A stretch of 64,000 nucleotides of DNA from Marisediminitalea lipolytica. Its GTDB lineage: Bacteria; Pseudomonadota; Gammaproteobacteria; Enterobacterales; Alteromonadaceae. Position 1 is the first letter of the stretch, and each line of letters begins with the position of its first letter. Below, in pieces: positions 35,358 through 44,736 of the stretch. The stretch spans positions 1-64,000 of the forward strand of contig NZ_MJIC01000020.1 of NCBI RefSeq assembly GCF_001758465.1. The letters run 5' to 3'. Made by a program: the position numbers and the translations under genes. The notes under the pieces were generated by a model. It searched no databases and was not told where the DNA came from. It saw only the letters and a program-made list of their open reading frames with translations.

Positions 35358-37136
35358 ATGAAAAACTGGTTTTGCTATGCGCTGTTAATGCTGACCGGCT
35401 TAACCAATATGGTTAACGCAAACGGCGCTCCTGACGTTCCGGCATCCCCGCTGCAAATTGCGTTTTTGGCCGACATCCATCTCCACGATCCCTATCAGGC
35501 AGCAGAGGGCCTGAATGCTGAATCGCTCCCCAGAGACCCCGTTACACAGCAGCCTTTATTATTGCGCAGCATGAACGCTCAATTGCACTCCACCCGCCTG
35601 TTTAACGAAAACTACTGGGTTTTACGCGCGGCACTGACGGATATCGCCCGACGCGGCATTAAACTGGTAGCGTTGCCAGGCGACTTTTCCGATGATGGCC
35701 AGCCGGCTAACGTAAAGGCGTTAAACCGACTGCTCAATGATTATGCCGAGCGTTATGGCATGCGCTTTTACGCCATAAACGGCAATCATGATCCCGTTCG
35801 CCCGTTTAGCCGGCCCGGCGGCAAAAAAGACTTTCTGGCCGCAGGTGGCAGCGAGTTAGCGGTTGTCAGCCGTCACCATGCTGACTGTGTTGCCCGGCGC
35901 ACGCCTTATTGCACTGATGAATTGCAGGAATGGGGCTATGCTGAAATTGCCGACACACTTTCTGCCCATGGTTTTCTGCCTCATCCTGACGATATGTGGT
36001 TTGAAACCCCCTTTGGCACCACCGACTTTACCCAACGACACTGGCAATGGTGTGATGACGACAACGTCTCTGATAGCTGTATCGCCATGCCTGATATGAG
36101 CTACGTAGCAGAACCTGTTGAGGGAATATGGCTGCTGGCTATCGATGCTAACGTTTATGAACCAACAGGCAAACTCAGCGATGGCCAGTTTAAAGGGTCC
36201 GGCAATGCCGGTTACAACGCCTTAATCAACGCTAAACCCGGCTTACTCAGCTGGATAACCGATGTTGCCAGACGCGCCCGTCAACAACACAAAAAGTTAA
36301 TTGCCTTCAGTCATTTTCCTATGGCTGACTTTTACGATCACAAGGCGCAGGAAATGGCCGCGATATTTGGCCCCGGGGCCATGCAAATGGCTCGAATACC
36401 CAGCGAAGATACAACCACAGCACTGGCTGCCACAGGGGTAAAACTGCACTTTGCCGGACATATGCATTTATACGATGTCGCCGTTAGCCGGCACAAAAAC
36501 CTGCTAAATGTGCAGGTGCCCTCGCTGGCGGCCTATCAGCCCGGTTACACGGTTATCACGCTTTCACAACAGCAAAACACAGCACAGATAGATACGGTTT
36601 TAATTAATGATGTCCCGGACTTTACCCGTTGGTTTGCGCTGTATCAGAAGGAGTGGCAAGCACGCAGGGCTGGCTCAGTAAGTCCATGGCACGCCGACAT
36701 TCTGGATGTGACGTCCTATGGGGATTTTACTGATGCTCATTTACGCCAGGTGATTCGCCAACGCTATCTGCCACGGGAATGGCCAGCAGCTATTGCTACC
36801 TTGTTTGCTCAGCACACCATTAATGAAGTACTCGTTAGTACCGGCTGCTCACTGGCTGAAGAGTCACGCTCACATTATTTACAGCCCTATCTGCCCATGA
36901 ACGCCCTGCATCTGGCCGACGATTTTTATCGTGCTCGCAACGCCGGTGCCATGGCAACGTTTTCCCTGCCTGTGGCCTTTTATTTAAGGATGGCCGAATT
37001 ACTTTCTACCCGGCAGTGTAGCAACCCAACAACCTTTACTGAGCCACAACAACTGCGCCGGTTGCTGATGCTGATAAGCGAATCGGTAACCCGTTCACCG
37101 GGTGACCCACAGCATATTGAATATGCATTTGACTAA
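35358..37136 (+). CDS. Secreted calcineurin-like metallophosphoesterase
   Basis: The 592-residue protein has a signal peptide (about residues 1-22). Dimetal motifs appear in the family order: D-x-H (Asp39, His41 in LADIHLHD), GDFSDDGQ (about 114-121), GNHD (about 138), AFSHFPM (about 318) and GHMH (about 369). The C-terminal 190 residues are an extra domain with two Cys. It probably removes phosphate from organic phosphates or cleaves phosphodiesters in the periplasm or outside. Its divergent position next to the PI-PLC/receptor operon suggests joint use of phospholipid-derived compounds. An aaaggggga box precedes the start. Confidence 0.85.
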   Translation: MKNWFCYALLMLTGLTNMVNANGAPDVPASPLQIAFLADIHLHDPYQAAEGLNAESLPRDPVTQQPLLLRSMNAQLHSTRLFNENYWVLRAALTDIARRGIKLVALPGDFSDDGQPANVKALNRLLNDYAERYGMRFYAINGNHDPVRPFSRPGGKKDFLAAGGSELAVVSRHHADCVARRTPYCTDELQEWGYAEIADTLSAHGFLPHPDDMWFETPFGTTDFTQRHWQWCDDDNVSDSCIAMPDMSYVAEPVEGIWLLAIDANVYEPTGKLSDGQFKGSGNAGYNALINAKPGLLSWITDVARRARQQHKKLIAFSHFPMADFYDHKAQEMAAIFGPGAMQMARIPSEDTTTALAATGVKLHFAGHMHLYDVAVSRHKNLLNVQVPSLAAYQPGYTVITLSQQQNTAQIDTVLINDVPDFTRWFALYQKEWQARRAGSVSPWHADILDVTSYGDFTDAHLRQVIRQRYLPREWPAAIATLFAQHTINEVLVSTGCSLAEESRSHYLQPYLPMNALHLADDFYRARNAGAMATFSLPVAFYLRMAELLSTRQCSNPTTFTEPQQLRRLLMLISESVTRSPGDPQHIEYAFD

Positions 37137-37166
37137 TCGGGCCAGTTTACAGAAATTTTACAATTA

Positions 37167-37196
37167 TTGACGATATGCTATACCTTTAGGTTAATA
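37167..37196 (+). promoter_or_regulatory. Candidate promoter of the S8 protease gene
   Basis: In the 225-base AT-rich gap, ttgacg (37167-37172) is followed after 18 bases by ttaata (37191-37196), a fair sigma-70 pair. The transcript would have a leader of about 160 bases. Nothing else was recognised in this gap. Confidence 0.35.
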
Positions 37197-37361
37197 ATAA
37201 AAAAGTATAAAAGTAGCTTTACCCTGAGTAGTCGCTGCCATGTTGAACAAGATATATACGGTTCAGATACCCTGGTATAAGGGTTAATCCTCTATTTTGT
37301 TTTTCAAACGCTAGAATGCATTTACCAAGACTCATGTTGTAGCCGTATTTAGGAGCTTGCT

Positions 37362-39689
37362 ATGCAACGCAACCGCCGTAACAAAATCGCGTACTCATAC
37401 GTGATCCCTGCTTTACTGTTTGGCACACCAGTATTATCGCTGGCTGCCCCCCAAACCAAGGAAGATGTTCGCCCCGGTACCGTTTTGTACAAAAAACTGG
37501 AGGGCGTATCAGCCAGTGAAGTAAAAGGTTTGAATGCCTTACTTCACAGCCAGGGACTGGTGTCTGAAAAAACGTTGCCTAAATCCCAGGTCACCATTGC
37601 TACCTTTAAGGGGAAAGGACGGGAGCGAGCCATTGCAAAAATGCTGGCCCGCAGCGGACTGGTTGAATTTGCCGAAGCGGATGCGGCCATGGCACCCACA
37701 GTGCAACCAAACGATCCTGCATTTGGCAATCAGTGGCATCATAACAATATCAACAGTCGGCAAGCCTGGGATATCACCACCGGCAGTAGCAGCGTGTTAG
37801 TTGCCGTTTGTGATACCGGTTTTGACAGCGACCATCCTGATTTAGCCGGTAATTTGCGTGGCGACCTGGGTTACAACGCACAAGACGGCAGCAGTAATTA
37901 CGAAGATGCCAATGGCCACGGCACAGGTACCGCAGGCACCATTGGCGCGGTGGGTAACAACGCCACCGGCCTCAGCGGCGTTAACTGGAATGTGGATATT
38001 ATTCCGGTACGCATTGCTATCAGTGACACCAACAGTTCGGCTTACATTTCTACCATGGCCAGATGTATTGAATACGCGGCTGATAACGGTGCCCGGGTAG
38101 TAAACTTAAGCTATGGTGGTATTCAGTCTGCCACTATCGATGCCGCAGCCAAATATTTGCGTGAGCGCAACGGCTTGCTGTTTATGTCGGCGGGCAACTC
38201 AGGCTCTGAGTATCCAACCTATCCCGACTACACCAGCTTTGTTGGCGTCGGCGCTACCGATCAAAACAACAACAAAGCCTATTTTTCCGACTGGGGGACC
38301 TACGTGGATCTCACCGCGCCAGGCGTTAGTATTGGTACCACCTACCTTAATGGTCAGTATATTAACTACAGCGGCACCTCTTTTTCATCGCCTGTTGCCG
38401 CCGGTGTAGCGGCTCTGATGGTAGCGGCCAATCCCGGGATCACCGCTGACGAGATTGAAAGCGGTTTGTTTTCAACCGCCCGGGATCTCGGCGCCAGTGG
38501 TGATGACAACGTATTCGGACACGGACTGGTAGACGCTCAGGCCGCAGTTAGTTACGCGTTAAATCTGGGTAGCTTTATTGCGCCAGTGGCCAGCATTTCA
38601 TCAAGTGCAACATCCGTACCTTTTGGTTCAGCAATTACTTTCAGTGCATTAAATTCGTCGGATGCCGATGGCTCTGTGGTGGCGTACCAATGGAATCTGG
38701 GAGATGGCACCACTGCTACTAGTGCTGAACTCTCTCATACCTACGCTACGGCGGGCAGCTATCAGGTTAGCCTGACTGTCACTGATAATGATGGATTAAC
38801 CAACTCTGCGACCACCGTTGTACAGGTCACCAATGAGCTGCCTGTAGCGGTGATCGACAGTATGCCCACCGTGTATAACATTGGTGATACCGTGTTATTT
38901 AGCGCGACGGGTTCATTTGATAACGATGGCAGCATCGTGAGTTATGAGTGGGACTTAGGCAATGGTCAGAGCGCCAGCGGTCAAACCCTGAGTTACAGCT
39001 ATCCCGAAGGTGGTAATTATACGGTTTCATTAACCGTGACCGATAACGCCGGCTCAATGAACAACGCCAGTATCGCCCTGGTTGTGCAAGACCCACTCGC
39101 GTTGAGTGCGCCAGCAGACTTAAGCGCCACAACCAATGGCAGCGAGGTAACCTTAAGCTGGACCAACAACACCAGCAGCGAAGATTACTTTGTGATTGAG
39201 CGCGGAGTAAAACAGCGCGGTAAAATCCGCTATGAACAGGTCGGCACCGCCGCCGCAGGCAGCAGCAATTTCACTGATACGGTTCCAGCTACCGGCAACT
39301 ATCGCTATCAGGTAACGGCAGTAAACGCGCTTTACAGTGCAACCTCTGCCAGCATCCAGGTTTCGGTTAGTGACACCAGCGACCAGCCGGATCCGCAACC
39401 AGGCTTGTTAGCAACTCCTGATGGCCTCACGGTTAATCAGAACGGCGACACTGTGGCGCTGAGCTGGAATGACAACAGTGACGATGAATCCGGCTTCTAT
39501 ATTGAACGCGGCATGAAAAGCAAAGGCAAAATTGTGTTTGAGCGCATTGGCGTGGTCGGTCAGAATATCACTGCCACCACAGATAATGCCGGCGCACTCG
39601 CCAGTGGCACCTATGCTTATCGTATACAGGCTTTTAAAGAGGGGGCATTGTCGGCCTACTCCAATACTTTTGAATTACGTTTACGCTAA
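37362..39689 (+). CDS. Secreted S8 subtilisin-like protease with PKD and FN3 modules
   Basis: A 775-residue exoprotease. Signal peptide (about 1-29), a propeptide of the I9-like kind (about 30-110), and the S8 domain (about 115-400) with Asp near 151 (VAVCDTGFDSDHPDL), His near 186 (NGHGTGTAG) and Ser near 340 (GTSFSSPVAAG). Two PKD domains follow (about 405-490 and 490-575; YQWNLGDG and YEWDLGNG) and then two FN3-like domains (about 580-668 and 680-775). Each FN3 unit has the same inserted loop, I-E-R-G-x-K-x-(R/K)-G-K-I. The tail modules probably bind the substrate or the cell surface. The gene has its own terminator. Confidence 0.93.
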   Translation: MQRNRRNKIAYSYVIPALLFGTPVLSLAAPQTKEDVRPGTVLYKKLEGVSASEVKGLNALLHSQGLVSEKTLPKSQVTIATFKGKGRERAIAKMLARSGLVEFAEADAAMAPTVQPNDPAFGNQWHHNNINSRQAWDITTGSSSVLVAVCDTGFDSDHPDLAGNLRGDLGYNAQDGSSNYEDANGHGTGTAGTIGAVGNNATGLSGVNWNVDIIPVRIAISDTNSSAYISTMARCIEYAADNGARVVNLSYGGIQSATIDAAAKYLRERNGLLFMSAGNSGSEYPTYPDYTSFVGVGATDQNNNKAYFSDWGTYVDLTAPGVSIGTTYLNGQYINYSGTSFSSPVAAGVAALMVAANPGITADEIESGLFSTARDLGASGDDNVFGHGLVDAQAAVSYALNLGSFIAPVASISSSATSVPFGSAITFSALNSSDADGSVVAYQWNLGDGTTATSAELSHTYATAGSYQVSLTVTDNDGLTNSATTVVQVTNELPVAVIDSMPTVYNIGDTVLFSATGSFDNDGSIVSYEWDLGNGQSASGQTLSYSYPEGGNYTVSLTVTDNAGSMNNASIALVVQDPLALSAPADLSATTNGSEVTLSWTNNTSSEDYFVIERGVKQRGKIRYEQVGTAAAGSSNFTDTVPATGNYRYQVTAVNALYSATSASIQVSVSDTSDQPDPQPGLLATPDGLTVNQNGDTVALSWNDNSDDESGFYIERGMKSKGKIVFERIGVVGQNITATTDNAGALASGTYAYRIQAFKEGALSAYSNTFELRLR

Positions 39690-39705
39690 ACGTTAACCTT
39701 TGCGT

Positions 39706-39742
39706 AAGCCCCGCCAGTGAATCACTGACGGGGCTTTTTTTT
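39706..39742 (+). terminator. Intrinsic terminator of the S8 protease gene
   Basis: An 8-bp stem aagccccg/cggggctt, continued by cagtg/cactg around the loop, is followed by a run of eight T. It starts 17 bases past the stop. Confidence 0.92.
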
Positions 39743-39745
39743 GCC

Positions 39746-40201
39746 TTACTTTCGCACGGGGGTAAACTGCGAGGACAGGATCACGGCTTTTTGCTTTTCT
39801 GCCTGTACAACCCAGGTACCGGTCATACTGAAAACGCGCTGTTCATTATCCGGTAAGGTTAAACTAAAAACGGCTCTGGCAATTACTACGGCTATATCAC
39901 CGAACAAGCGGACATTTACATCCTCCAGCGCAACGGTAGGGCCCGGGCGCTTATTGCTGGCATCATAAAATCCGATGACTTTCGCTCTGGGATCGATTTC
40001 TCCGACCGGCGACACCTCCGTGTAGGTGTCAGCCAGGATTTGTTCCAGCACACCGGCATCAAAGTTAGCCTGGGCCTGTAACTGCTGATTCACCAGCGCC
40101 AGGGCTGTTTGTTCAGAAATGCTGGTCGCTCTGGCCAGCCATGATACGACAATCAGCAAGATGCACACCACGCCAACCCAGTAAGCCGTTTTACGATGCA
40201 T
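39746..40201 (-). CDS. NTF2-like (SnoaL/DUF4440-type) exported protein
   Basis: A 151-residue protein counted from ATG 40201, which has ggaagga 9 bases upstream; an ATG at 40225 adds eight residues and would contain that ribosome site. One N-terminal membrane helix (about residues 4-24, AYWVGVVCILLIVVSWLA) is followed by a cone-shaped NTF2-like domain with TALALVNQQLQAQANFDAGVLEQILADTYTEVSPVGEI and a final WVVQAEKQKAVILSSQFTPV. Members are enzymes or binding proteins of diverse roles; no specific function is claimed. Membrane-anchored with the domain in the periplasm. Confidence 0.72.
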   Translation of the reverse strand: MHRKTAYWVGVVCILLIVVSWLARATSISEQTALALVNQQLQAQANFDAGVLEQILADTYTEVSPVGEIDPRAKVIGFYDASNKRPGPTVALEDVNVRLFGDIAVVIARAVFSLTLPDNEQRVFSMTGTWVVQAEKQKAVILSSQFTPVRK

Positions 40202-40361
40202 ATTTTTGATTCCTTCCGTTGTCATTAATTATTGCTGATAACCCTAACGAGCCCAAAGAAGCTGGACAAATTGCAACTGTTACCAAACATTTCAGGCCGG
40301 TATTTACCTGTACATGTGGTAAAAATGGCGTGAACAAAGAAGGGGGATGAACTCAGAATGT

Positions 40362-40391
40362 GCGTGTGGGCGCAACATAGCGCCACACACG
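40362..40391. repeat. Hairpin upstream of the NTF2-like gene
   Basis: Arms gtgtgggcgc and gcgccacac (one bulged G) surround a 6-base loop in the 213-base gap between rhlE and the NTF2-like gene. No T-run follows. It may be an RNA processing or attenuation element. Confidence 0.4.
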
Positions 40392-40398
40392 TTTAGCT

Positions 40399-40422
40399 TA
40401 AAAACAGGCGTTTGAGCCTGCT
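40399..40422 (-). terminator. Intrinsic terminator of rhlE
   Basis: On the minus strand a 7-pair stem (agcaggc/gcctgtt, one G:U) with a 6-base loop is followed by ttttt. It starts 17 bases beyond the rhlE stop. Confidence 0.7.
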
Positions 40423-40438
40423 TTTCTGGGTGTTGGAA

Positions 40439-41806
40439 TTAAACGCCAGCCGCTGCCGGGGCTTTTTGTCTGCTCCGTCCGCTGGCATTGCCATTGCCAC
40501 TACCATTGCGGCGGCGTTGTGGCCGGGGCTTACTGTTTCTGTTCGCTCCCGCATTGGCTTTGGGTTTATTGTCTTTACGCTGCCCCTGAGGTGCACTGTC
40601 TGCCGCTTGAGCTTTTGGCTTCTTAGGTTTTTTGATTTTCTTTGGTGGCTGCAGTTTGGTTTCAGCCAGCGGCTGATTGGGTTCAAATCCGGCCAGCACG
40701 GTACGCGGTATCAACTGTTGAATAAGACGCTCGATGTCCTGCAGTGATTCCAACTCATCAGCACTCACCAGAGACCAGGCTTGTCCGGCTGCACCGGCAC
40801 GGCCAGTGCGCCCGATACGGTGAACATAATCAGCTGCGGTATTGGGCAAATCCAGATTAACCACCACCGGCAGCTCACTGATATCAATGCCGCGGGCGGC
40901 AATATCGGTAGCAACCAGTACTTTAATCGAGCCGTCTTTAAACGCTTTAAGCGCTGAGGTACGCGCGCCCTGGCTTTTATTGCCATGAATTGCAGCGCTC
41001 GGTAATCCAGCGGATTCCAGCTTAGCCGCAATGCGGTTGGCACCGTGCTTGGTGCGGCTGAATACCAGCACCTGCTGCCATTGTTGCTGTTTGATTAAGC
41101 CAATTAATGCCGCAATTTTGCGGGATTTATCCACTGCAACCAGCTGCTGCTCAATCTTTTCTACCGTGGTATTGGCGGGCGTTACCGCCAGTTTAATCGG
41201 GTTGTTCGTAATCGATTCCGCCAGTTCCATCACATTCGGGGCAAAAGTAGCGGAAAACAATAACGACTGACGCTGTGCGGGTAACAGTTTTAAAATACGC
41301 TTTATGTCGTGAATAAAACCCATGTCCAACATGCGATCGGCTTCGTCCAGCACCAGAATTTCCAGCTGATTAAACTTCACGGCATTTTGCTGATACAGAT
41401 CCAGCAAGCGACCCGGCGTGGCCACCAGCACATCCACACCAGAGCGCAGAATTTTCATTTGCGGGTTAATACCCACACCGCCGAATACCACGGCGCTTTT
41501 TAAGCGTAAGTGGGTTTTATATTCGCGAATGTTTGTCTCTACCTGTGCCGCCAGCTCCCGCGTGGGAGTAAGAATTAAGGCGCGCACATTGTTAGCGTTC
41601 GTTTTCGGACCTGCTGCCAAACGTTGTAATACAGGCAGTGCGAAGCCTGCGGTTTTACCGGTACCGGTTTGTGCTGCAGCCAGCACATCGCGGCCGGTTA
41701 AAATAGCCGGGATCGCCTCTTGCTGAATCGGCGAAGGCGAGCTGTAGCCCTTCTCTTTGATAGATTTAAGAAGTGGGTCACACAGCCCTAGTTGACTAAA
41801 AGACAT
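40439..41806 (-). CDS. rhlE: DEAD-box RNA helicase RhlE
   Basis: A 455-residue helicase with the DEAD-box motifs in order: Q motif ([13 protein letters not shown]), I (AAQTGTGKT), Ia (PTRELAAQ), II ([12 protein letters not shown]), III (SAT), V ([10 protein letters not shown]) and VI ([10 protein letters not shown]). The last 75 residues are a low-complexity basic tail (Lys, Arg, Pro, Asn, Gly), a likely RNA-binding tether. RhlE remodels RNA in ribosome maturation and cold adaptation. The 5' leader has a hairpin that contains the ribosome site (41807-41822). Confidence 0.93.
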   Translation of the reverse strand: MSFSQLGLCDPLLKSIKEKGYSSPSPIQQEAIPAILTGRDVLAAAQTGTGKTAGFALPVLQRLAAGPKTNANNVRALILTPTRELAAQVETNIREYKTHLRLKSAVVFGGVGINPQMKILRSGVDVLVATPGRLLDLYQQNAVKFNQLEILVLDEADRMLDMGFIHDIKRILKLLPAQRQSLLFSATFAPNVMELAESITNNPIKLAVTPANTTVEKIEQQLVAVDKSRKIAALIGLIKQQQWQQVLVFSRTKHGANRIAAKLESAGLPSAAIHGNKSQGARTSALKAFKDGSIKVLVATDIAARGIDISELPVVVNLDLPNTAADYVHRIGRTGRAGAAGQAWSLVSADELESLQDIERLIQQLIPRTVLAGFEPNQPLAETKLQPPKKIKKPKKPKAQAADSAPQGQRKDNKPKANAGANRNSKPRPQRRRNGSGNGNASGRSRQKAPAAAGV

Positions 41807-42071
41807 AATACCTCGGTGTATTAGTTAGTACGAAATAATGAGTCCATGCACGACTCGCAGTTGCACGAAAGAAAAAGGCTATCGGTGTTTACCTTGCTCA
41901 TATCAGACGGTCAGAATGTGAATCTCTACGGGGACTTACTCGGACTAACGGAAGAAGCGTGAAGCAAATTGAAATAGTACCTTTCAAAGGCGGGCGCATA
42001 GTAACACCCTTTAGGTTAGCCTGCCAGTTTATTTTTTAAACAACCACCAGTGGATGCGCTCGCCCAGCCAC
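41807..42071 (-). promoter_or_regulatory. Long rhlE leader with hairpin at the ribosome site
   Basis: About 265 bases without a gene precede rhlE. At 41807-41822 the minus strand reads aatac-accgag-gtatt immediately before the ATG, a 5-bp stem whose loop and 3' arm contain the gagg ribosome site. This could limit translation when folded. Long leaders are common in cold-inducible helicase genes. No other feature was recognised in the stretch. Confidence 0.4.
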
Positions 42072-42096
42072 AAAAAAAGCGGCCCGCAGGCCGCTT
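42072..42096 (-). terminator. Intrinsic terminator of the siderophore-type receptor gene
   Basis: A perfect 8-bp G:C-rich stem (aagcggcc/ggccgctt) with a 4-base loop, then seven T on the minus strand. It lies 27 bases beyond the receptor stop. Confidence 0.93.
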
Positions 42097-42122
42097 ATGC
42101 AGAAGTATCCGGATTAGCGTAA

Positions 42123-44495
42123 TTAGAAGCTAACGGTTACACCGGCCCAGAAGTTTCTGGCTCTGTCTTTAACGTTGTAATCGTCGGTAAAGTTAACTTC
42201 ACTTACCACACCGCGACCGGTCAGGTATTCGTACTGACCATCACCATTGAGATCGTCATAGGTTACCGTGTAGGTTGTAAAGTCTCTGTCGAGCAAGTTG
42301 TTCACCCGTAAATTCAGGATCACGCTGTCGTTTAACTGCCAGCGCGCGCCTAAGTGCAGCATGGCGAAGTTTTTGAAATACAGCTCACGCTCAAGCGTTG
42401 AATCATAACCACGGTAGCGATCCGAGCGGTACTCACCCTGCAGGTACACGTTTAAGTCGGCATTCACCTGCCAGGTAATATTACCATTAACCATGTGCTC
42501 TGCCGTGTTGGTAAGAGGTAAGCCTGCTTCACGCCCGCTCTTCTGTTCACTGTCGGTCCAGGTGTAGTTAACGTAAGCAGACCAGTCTTCGGTAATACCG
42601 TAACGGCCGGCCATTTCGATGCCCTGCAGTTCAACTTCATCGATGTTAATGCGCTGGCTGTAAGTGTCGTAACCGAGCTCGTCATATTCACCCAGGTTTA
42701 CACATGGGCGAACACCACCGGTAGTGTTACAGCTTTGTACTGTGTCGCCCCGGGCAATCTTGTCTTCAAAGTCAGTTTTAAAGTAAGTGATATTGAAGTT
42801 GTGCTCGTCACGACTCCAGTACACAGCGATTTCCGAGTTAACGCTGGTTTCTGGTTTCAGGTCCGGGTTACCGGCGAAGGGGCTGGTGCCCTGACCACCA
42901 AAACCGATGATACCGTCATACAAGTCAGTAGTTTGCGGCGTTTTGTAACCCGTGCTCACACCGCCTTTAACCGTCCAGTAATCGGTGATGTTATACACCG
43001 CATAAATTCGCGGTGAGGTCTGGCTACCAAACACATCGTGCTCGTCGTAACGGAAACCTGCGGTCAGCGTCATGTTATCGATAACGCCCCAGTTATCCTC
43101 GGCAAACAGGGAATACATTTTTTGTTCCTGTACAGCACCGGGTTGGCCGGACTCCAGACCAAATACGCCGTCTTTAAGCTCGCCGTCGATAACCTGCGCG
43201 CCCAGTACAAAGTTATGGTCGCCAGCTAAGTCTTCAACCGGAATATCAAAACGTAAGTCGAAGGTATACTGACTGCTGTCGAGCGGACGCGCCGGACGCG
43301 GCAGAAACGTTTGTTCGGCCAGATCGCGGCGGGCTTCTTCGCTCATACCTTCATATTCACCGGTACCGTCGTACATGGTTTGCAGCAGCTGACGTTCCGC
43401 CACACTCAGCGGTAAGGTACGGCCATTGTTCTGAGTATCCACGTAGGCCAGTGAAGCGGCAACCGTACCAAAGTCCAGTTTGCCGTCGTAAGTTAATGAC
43501 CACCACTGACGATCAAACTCCTGCTCTGCAGCATAACCGGCACGCGGATTTACCCGACCGCGGCGGTCCTGCCACAAACTTTCAATGCTGTCGCGAGTCC
43601 CTAACGGATAGATAATTTCGCCGGTATCCAGGTTAAACTGTGGCGTGTTGTCGTATTGCTGGTGAGAGTCATCAAAATCGAAGCCAATTTCGTGGCCTCT
43701 CGCTGGCGTATAGGTCAGGCTGAATCCATAATGTTTGCTATCGTTATCGACCGTGCGACCACCGCCACCAAAGCCAAGCGAGCGCATGTGCACAACGCCA
43801 TTGGGATCGACTGCCGGTGCCAGTTGCGGCGTAGACGCCTGCTGCTCATAAACACTGCCGCGAATACCCAGGCTAAGTAGGTTTTCAATCAGCGGGCCGG
43901 TGACTGAGAAATCGGTAGTGATGTCATCACCAAAGTCATTATCCGTTTGCAGGCTGCGACCAAAGGTAATATTGCCGCCCCACTCACTGCGATGCTTTTT
44001 GGTGATTACGTTAATCACACCACCCAGCGCATCCGCACCGTATAGAGTAGACGCCGGTCCACGAATAACTTCGATTCTTTCAATGGTATCCAGCGGTGGC
44101 ATATGATTGAATGCGTTGCCACCAAAGTTGTTAGGATAAATATCACCATGGTTGTTCTGACGACGCCCATCGATCAGTAGTAACGTGTACTCACCGGTAA
44201 GCCCACGCATACTAACGCTACCTTTGCCGGTTTTATCACGGCTCGTGCCGATATCAATACCTTCCTGAAACTGCACCGCATCAAGTAAAGAAGTAAATGA
44301 GCGGGTTTTAAGATCCTCTGCGGTGATCACAGAAATACTGGCAGGGGCTTCGGTAATTTTTTGTTCAAAACCGGTCGCTGATACCACTACGTGTTCAATA
44401 TCTTCGCTATCTGGTACTGCAGTAGCCAGAGCGGCGGGCATCATTCCTAACTGGATGGCGAGTGCCAAACAAGAATATCCAAAACGAGATTTCAT
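42123..44495 (-). CDS. TonB-dependent siderophore-type receptor (CirA/FepA-like)
   Basis: A 790-residue outer-membrane receptor: signal peptide (about 1-24), TonB-box-like DIEHVVVSATG, plug domain with APASISVITAEDLKTRSFTSLLDAVQ, SMRGLTGEYTLLLIDGRRQ and IERIEVIRGPASTLYGADALGGVINVITKK, and a barrel ending in FWAGVTVSF with terminal Phe. The plug phrase and size fit catecholate siderophore or colicin receptors such as CirA and FepA. A Fur-box-like site lies 86 bases upstream. It has its own terminator and no neighbouring siderophore biosynthesis genes, so it may take up a foreign siderophore. Confidence 0.9.
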   Translation of the reverse strand: MKSRFGYSCLALAIQLGMMPAALATAVPDSEDIEHVVVSATGFEQKITEAPASISVITAEDLKTRSFTSLLDAVQFQEGIDIGTSRDKTGKGSVSMRGLTGEYTLLLIDGRRQNNHGDIYPNNFGGNAFNHMPPLDTIERIEVIRGPASTLYGADALGGVINVITKKHRSEWGGNITFGRSLQTDNDFGDDITTDFSVTGPLIENLLSLGIRGSVYEQQASTPQLAPAVDPNGVVHMRSLGFGGGGRTVDNDSKHYGFSLTYTPARGHEIGFDFDDSHQQYDNTPQFNLDTGEIIYPLGTRDSIESLWQDRRGRVNPRAGYAAEQEFDRQWWSLTYDGKLDFGTVAASLAYVDTQNNGRTLPLSVAERQLLQTMYDGTGEYEGMSEEARRDLAEQTFLPRPARPLDSSQYTFDLRFDIPVEDLAGDHNFVLGAQVIDGELKDGVFGLESGQPGAVQEQKMYSLFAEDNWGVIDNMTLTAGFRYDEHDVFGSQTSPRIYAVYNITDYWTVKGGVSTGYKTPQTTDLYDGIIGFGGQGTSPFAGNPDLKPETSVNSEIAVYWSRDEHNFNITYFKTDFEDKIARGDTVQSCNTTGGVRPCVNLGEYDELGYDTYSQRINIDEVELQGIEMAGRYGITEDWSAYVNYTWTDSEQKSGREAGLPLTNTAEHMVNGNITWQVNADLNVYLQGEYRSDRYRGYDSTLERELYFKNFAMLHLGARWQLNDSVILNLRVNNLLDRDFTTYTVTYDDLNGDGQYEYLTGRGVVSEVNFTDDYNVKDRARNFWAGVTVSF

Positions 44496-44581
44496 GAGAT
44501 TCCTATGTGTGTATGCGTTGTTCAGTGTGTGTTGTTATGGTGGCTTATACTAACCAACTAAAACACAAAGTCAATGCAAAC

Positions 44582-44600
44582 GATAGTAATTCTCATTTAG
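44582..44600 (-). promoter_or_regulatory. Fur-box-like site
   Basis: The minus-strand bases ctaaatgagaattactatc match the central aatgagaatnattatt form of the Fur box and about 12 of 19 positions of the palindromic consensus. Its place upstream of an iron-type TonB receptor supports iron-dependent repression. Confidence 0.6.
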
Positions 44601-44736
44601 ATTGTTAAATAATTCGTATTTGGTTAATTTGGATCAAGGAAATCGGGCTTAGAGGAATAGTTTAAGGCAATGGGGAAAACGGTGATTAAATAGCAACTCA
44701 AGCAAGCCAAAGCTCACTCAAGCTGCTATTACAGAC

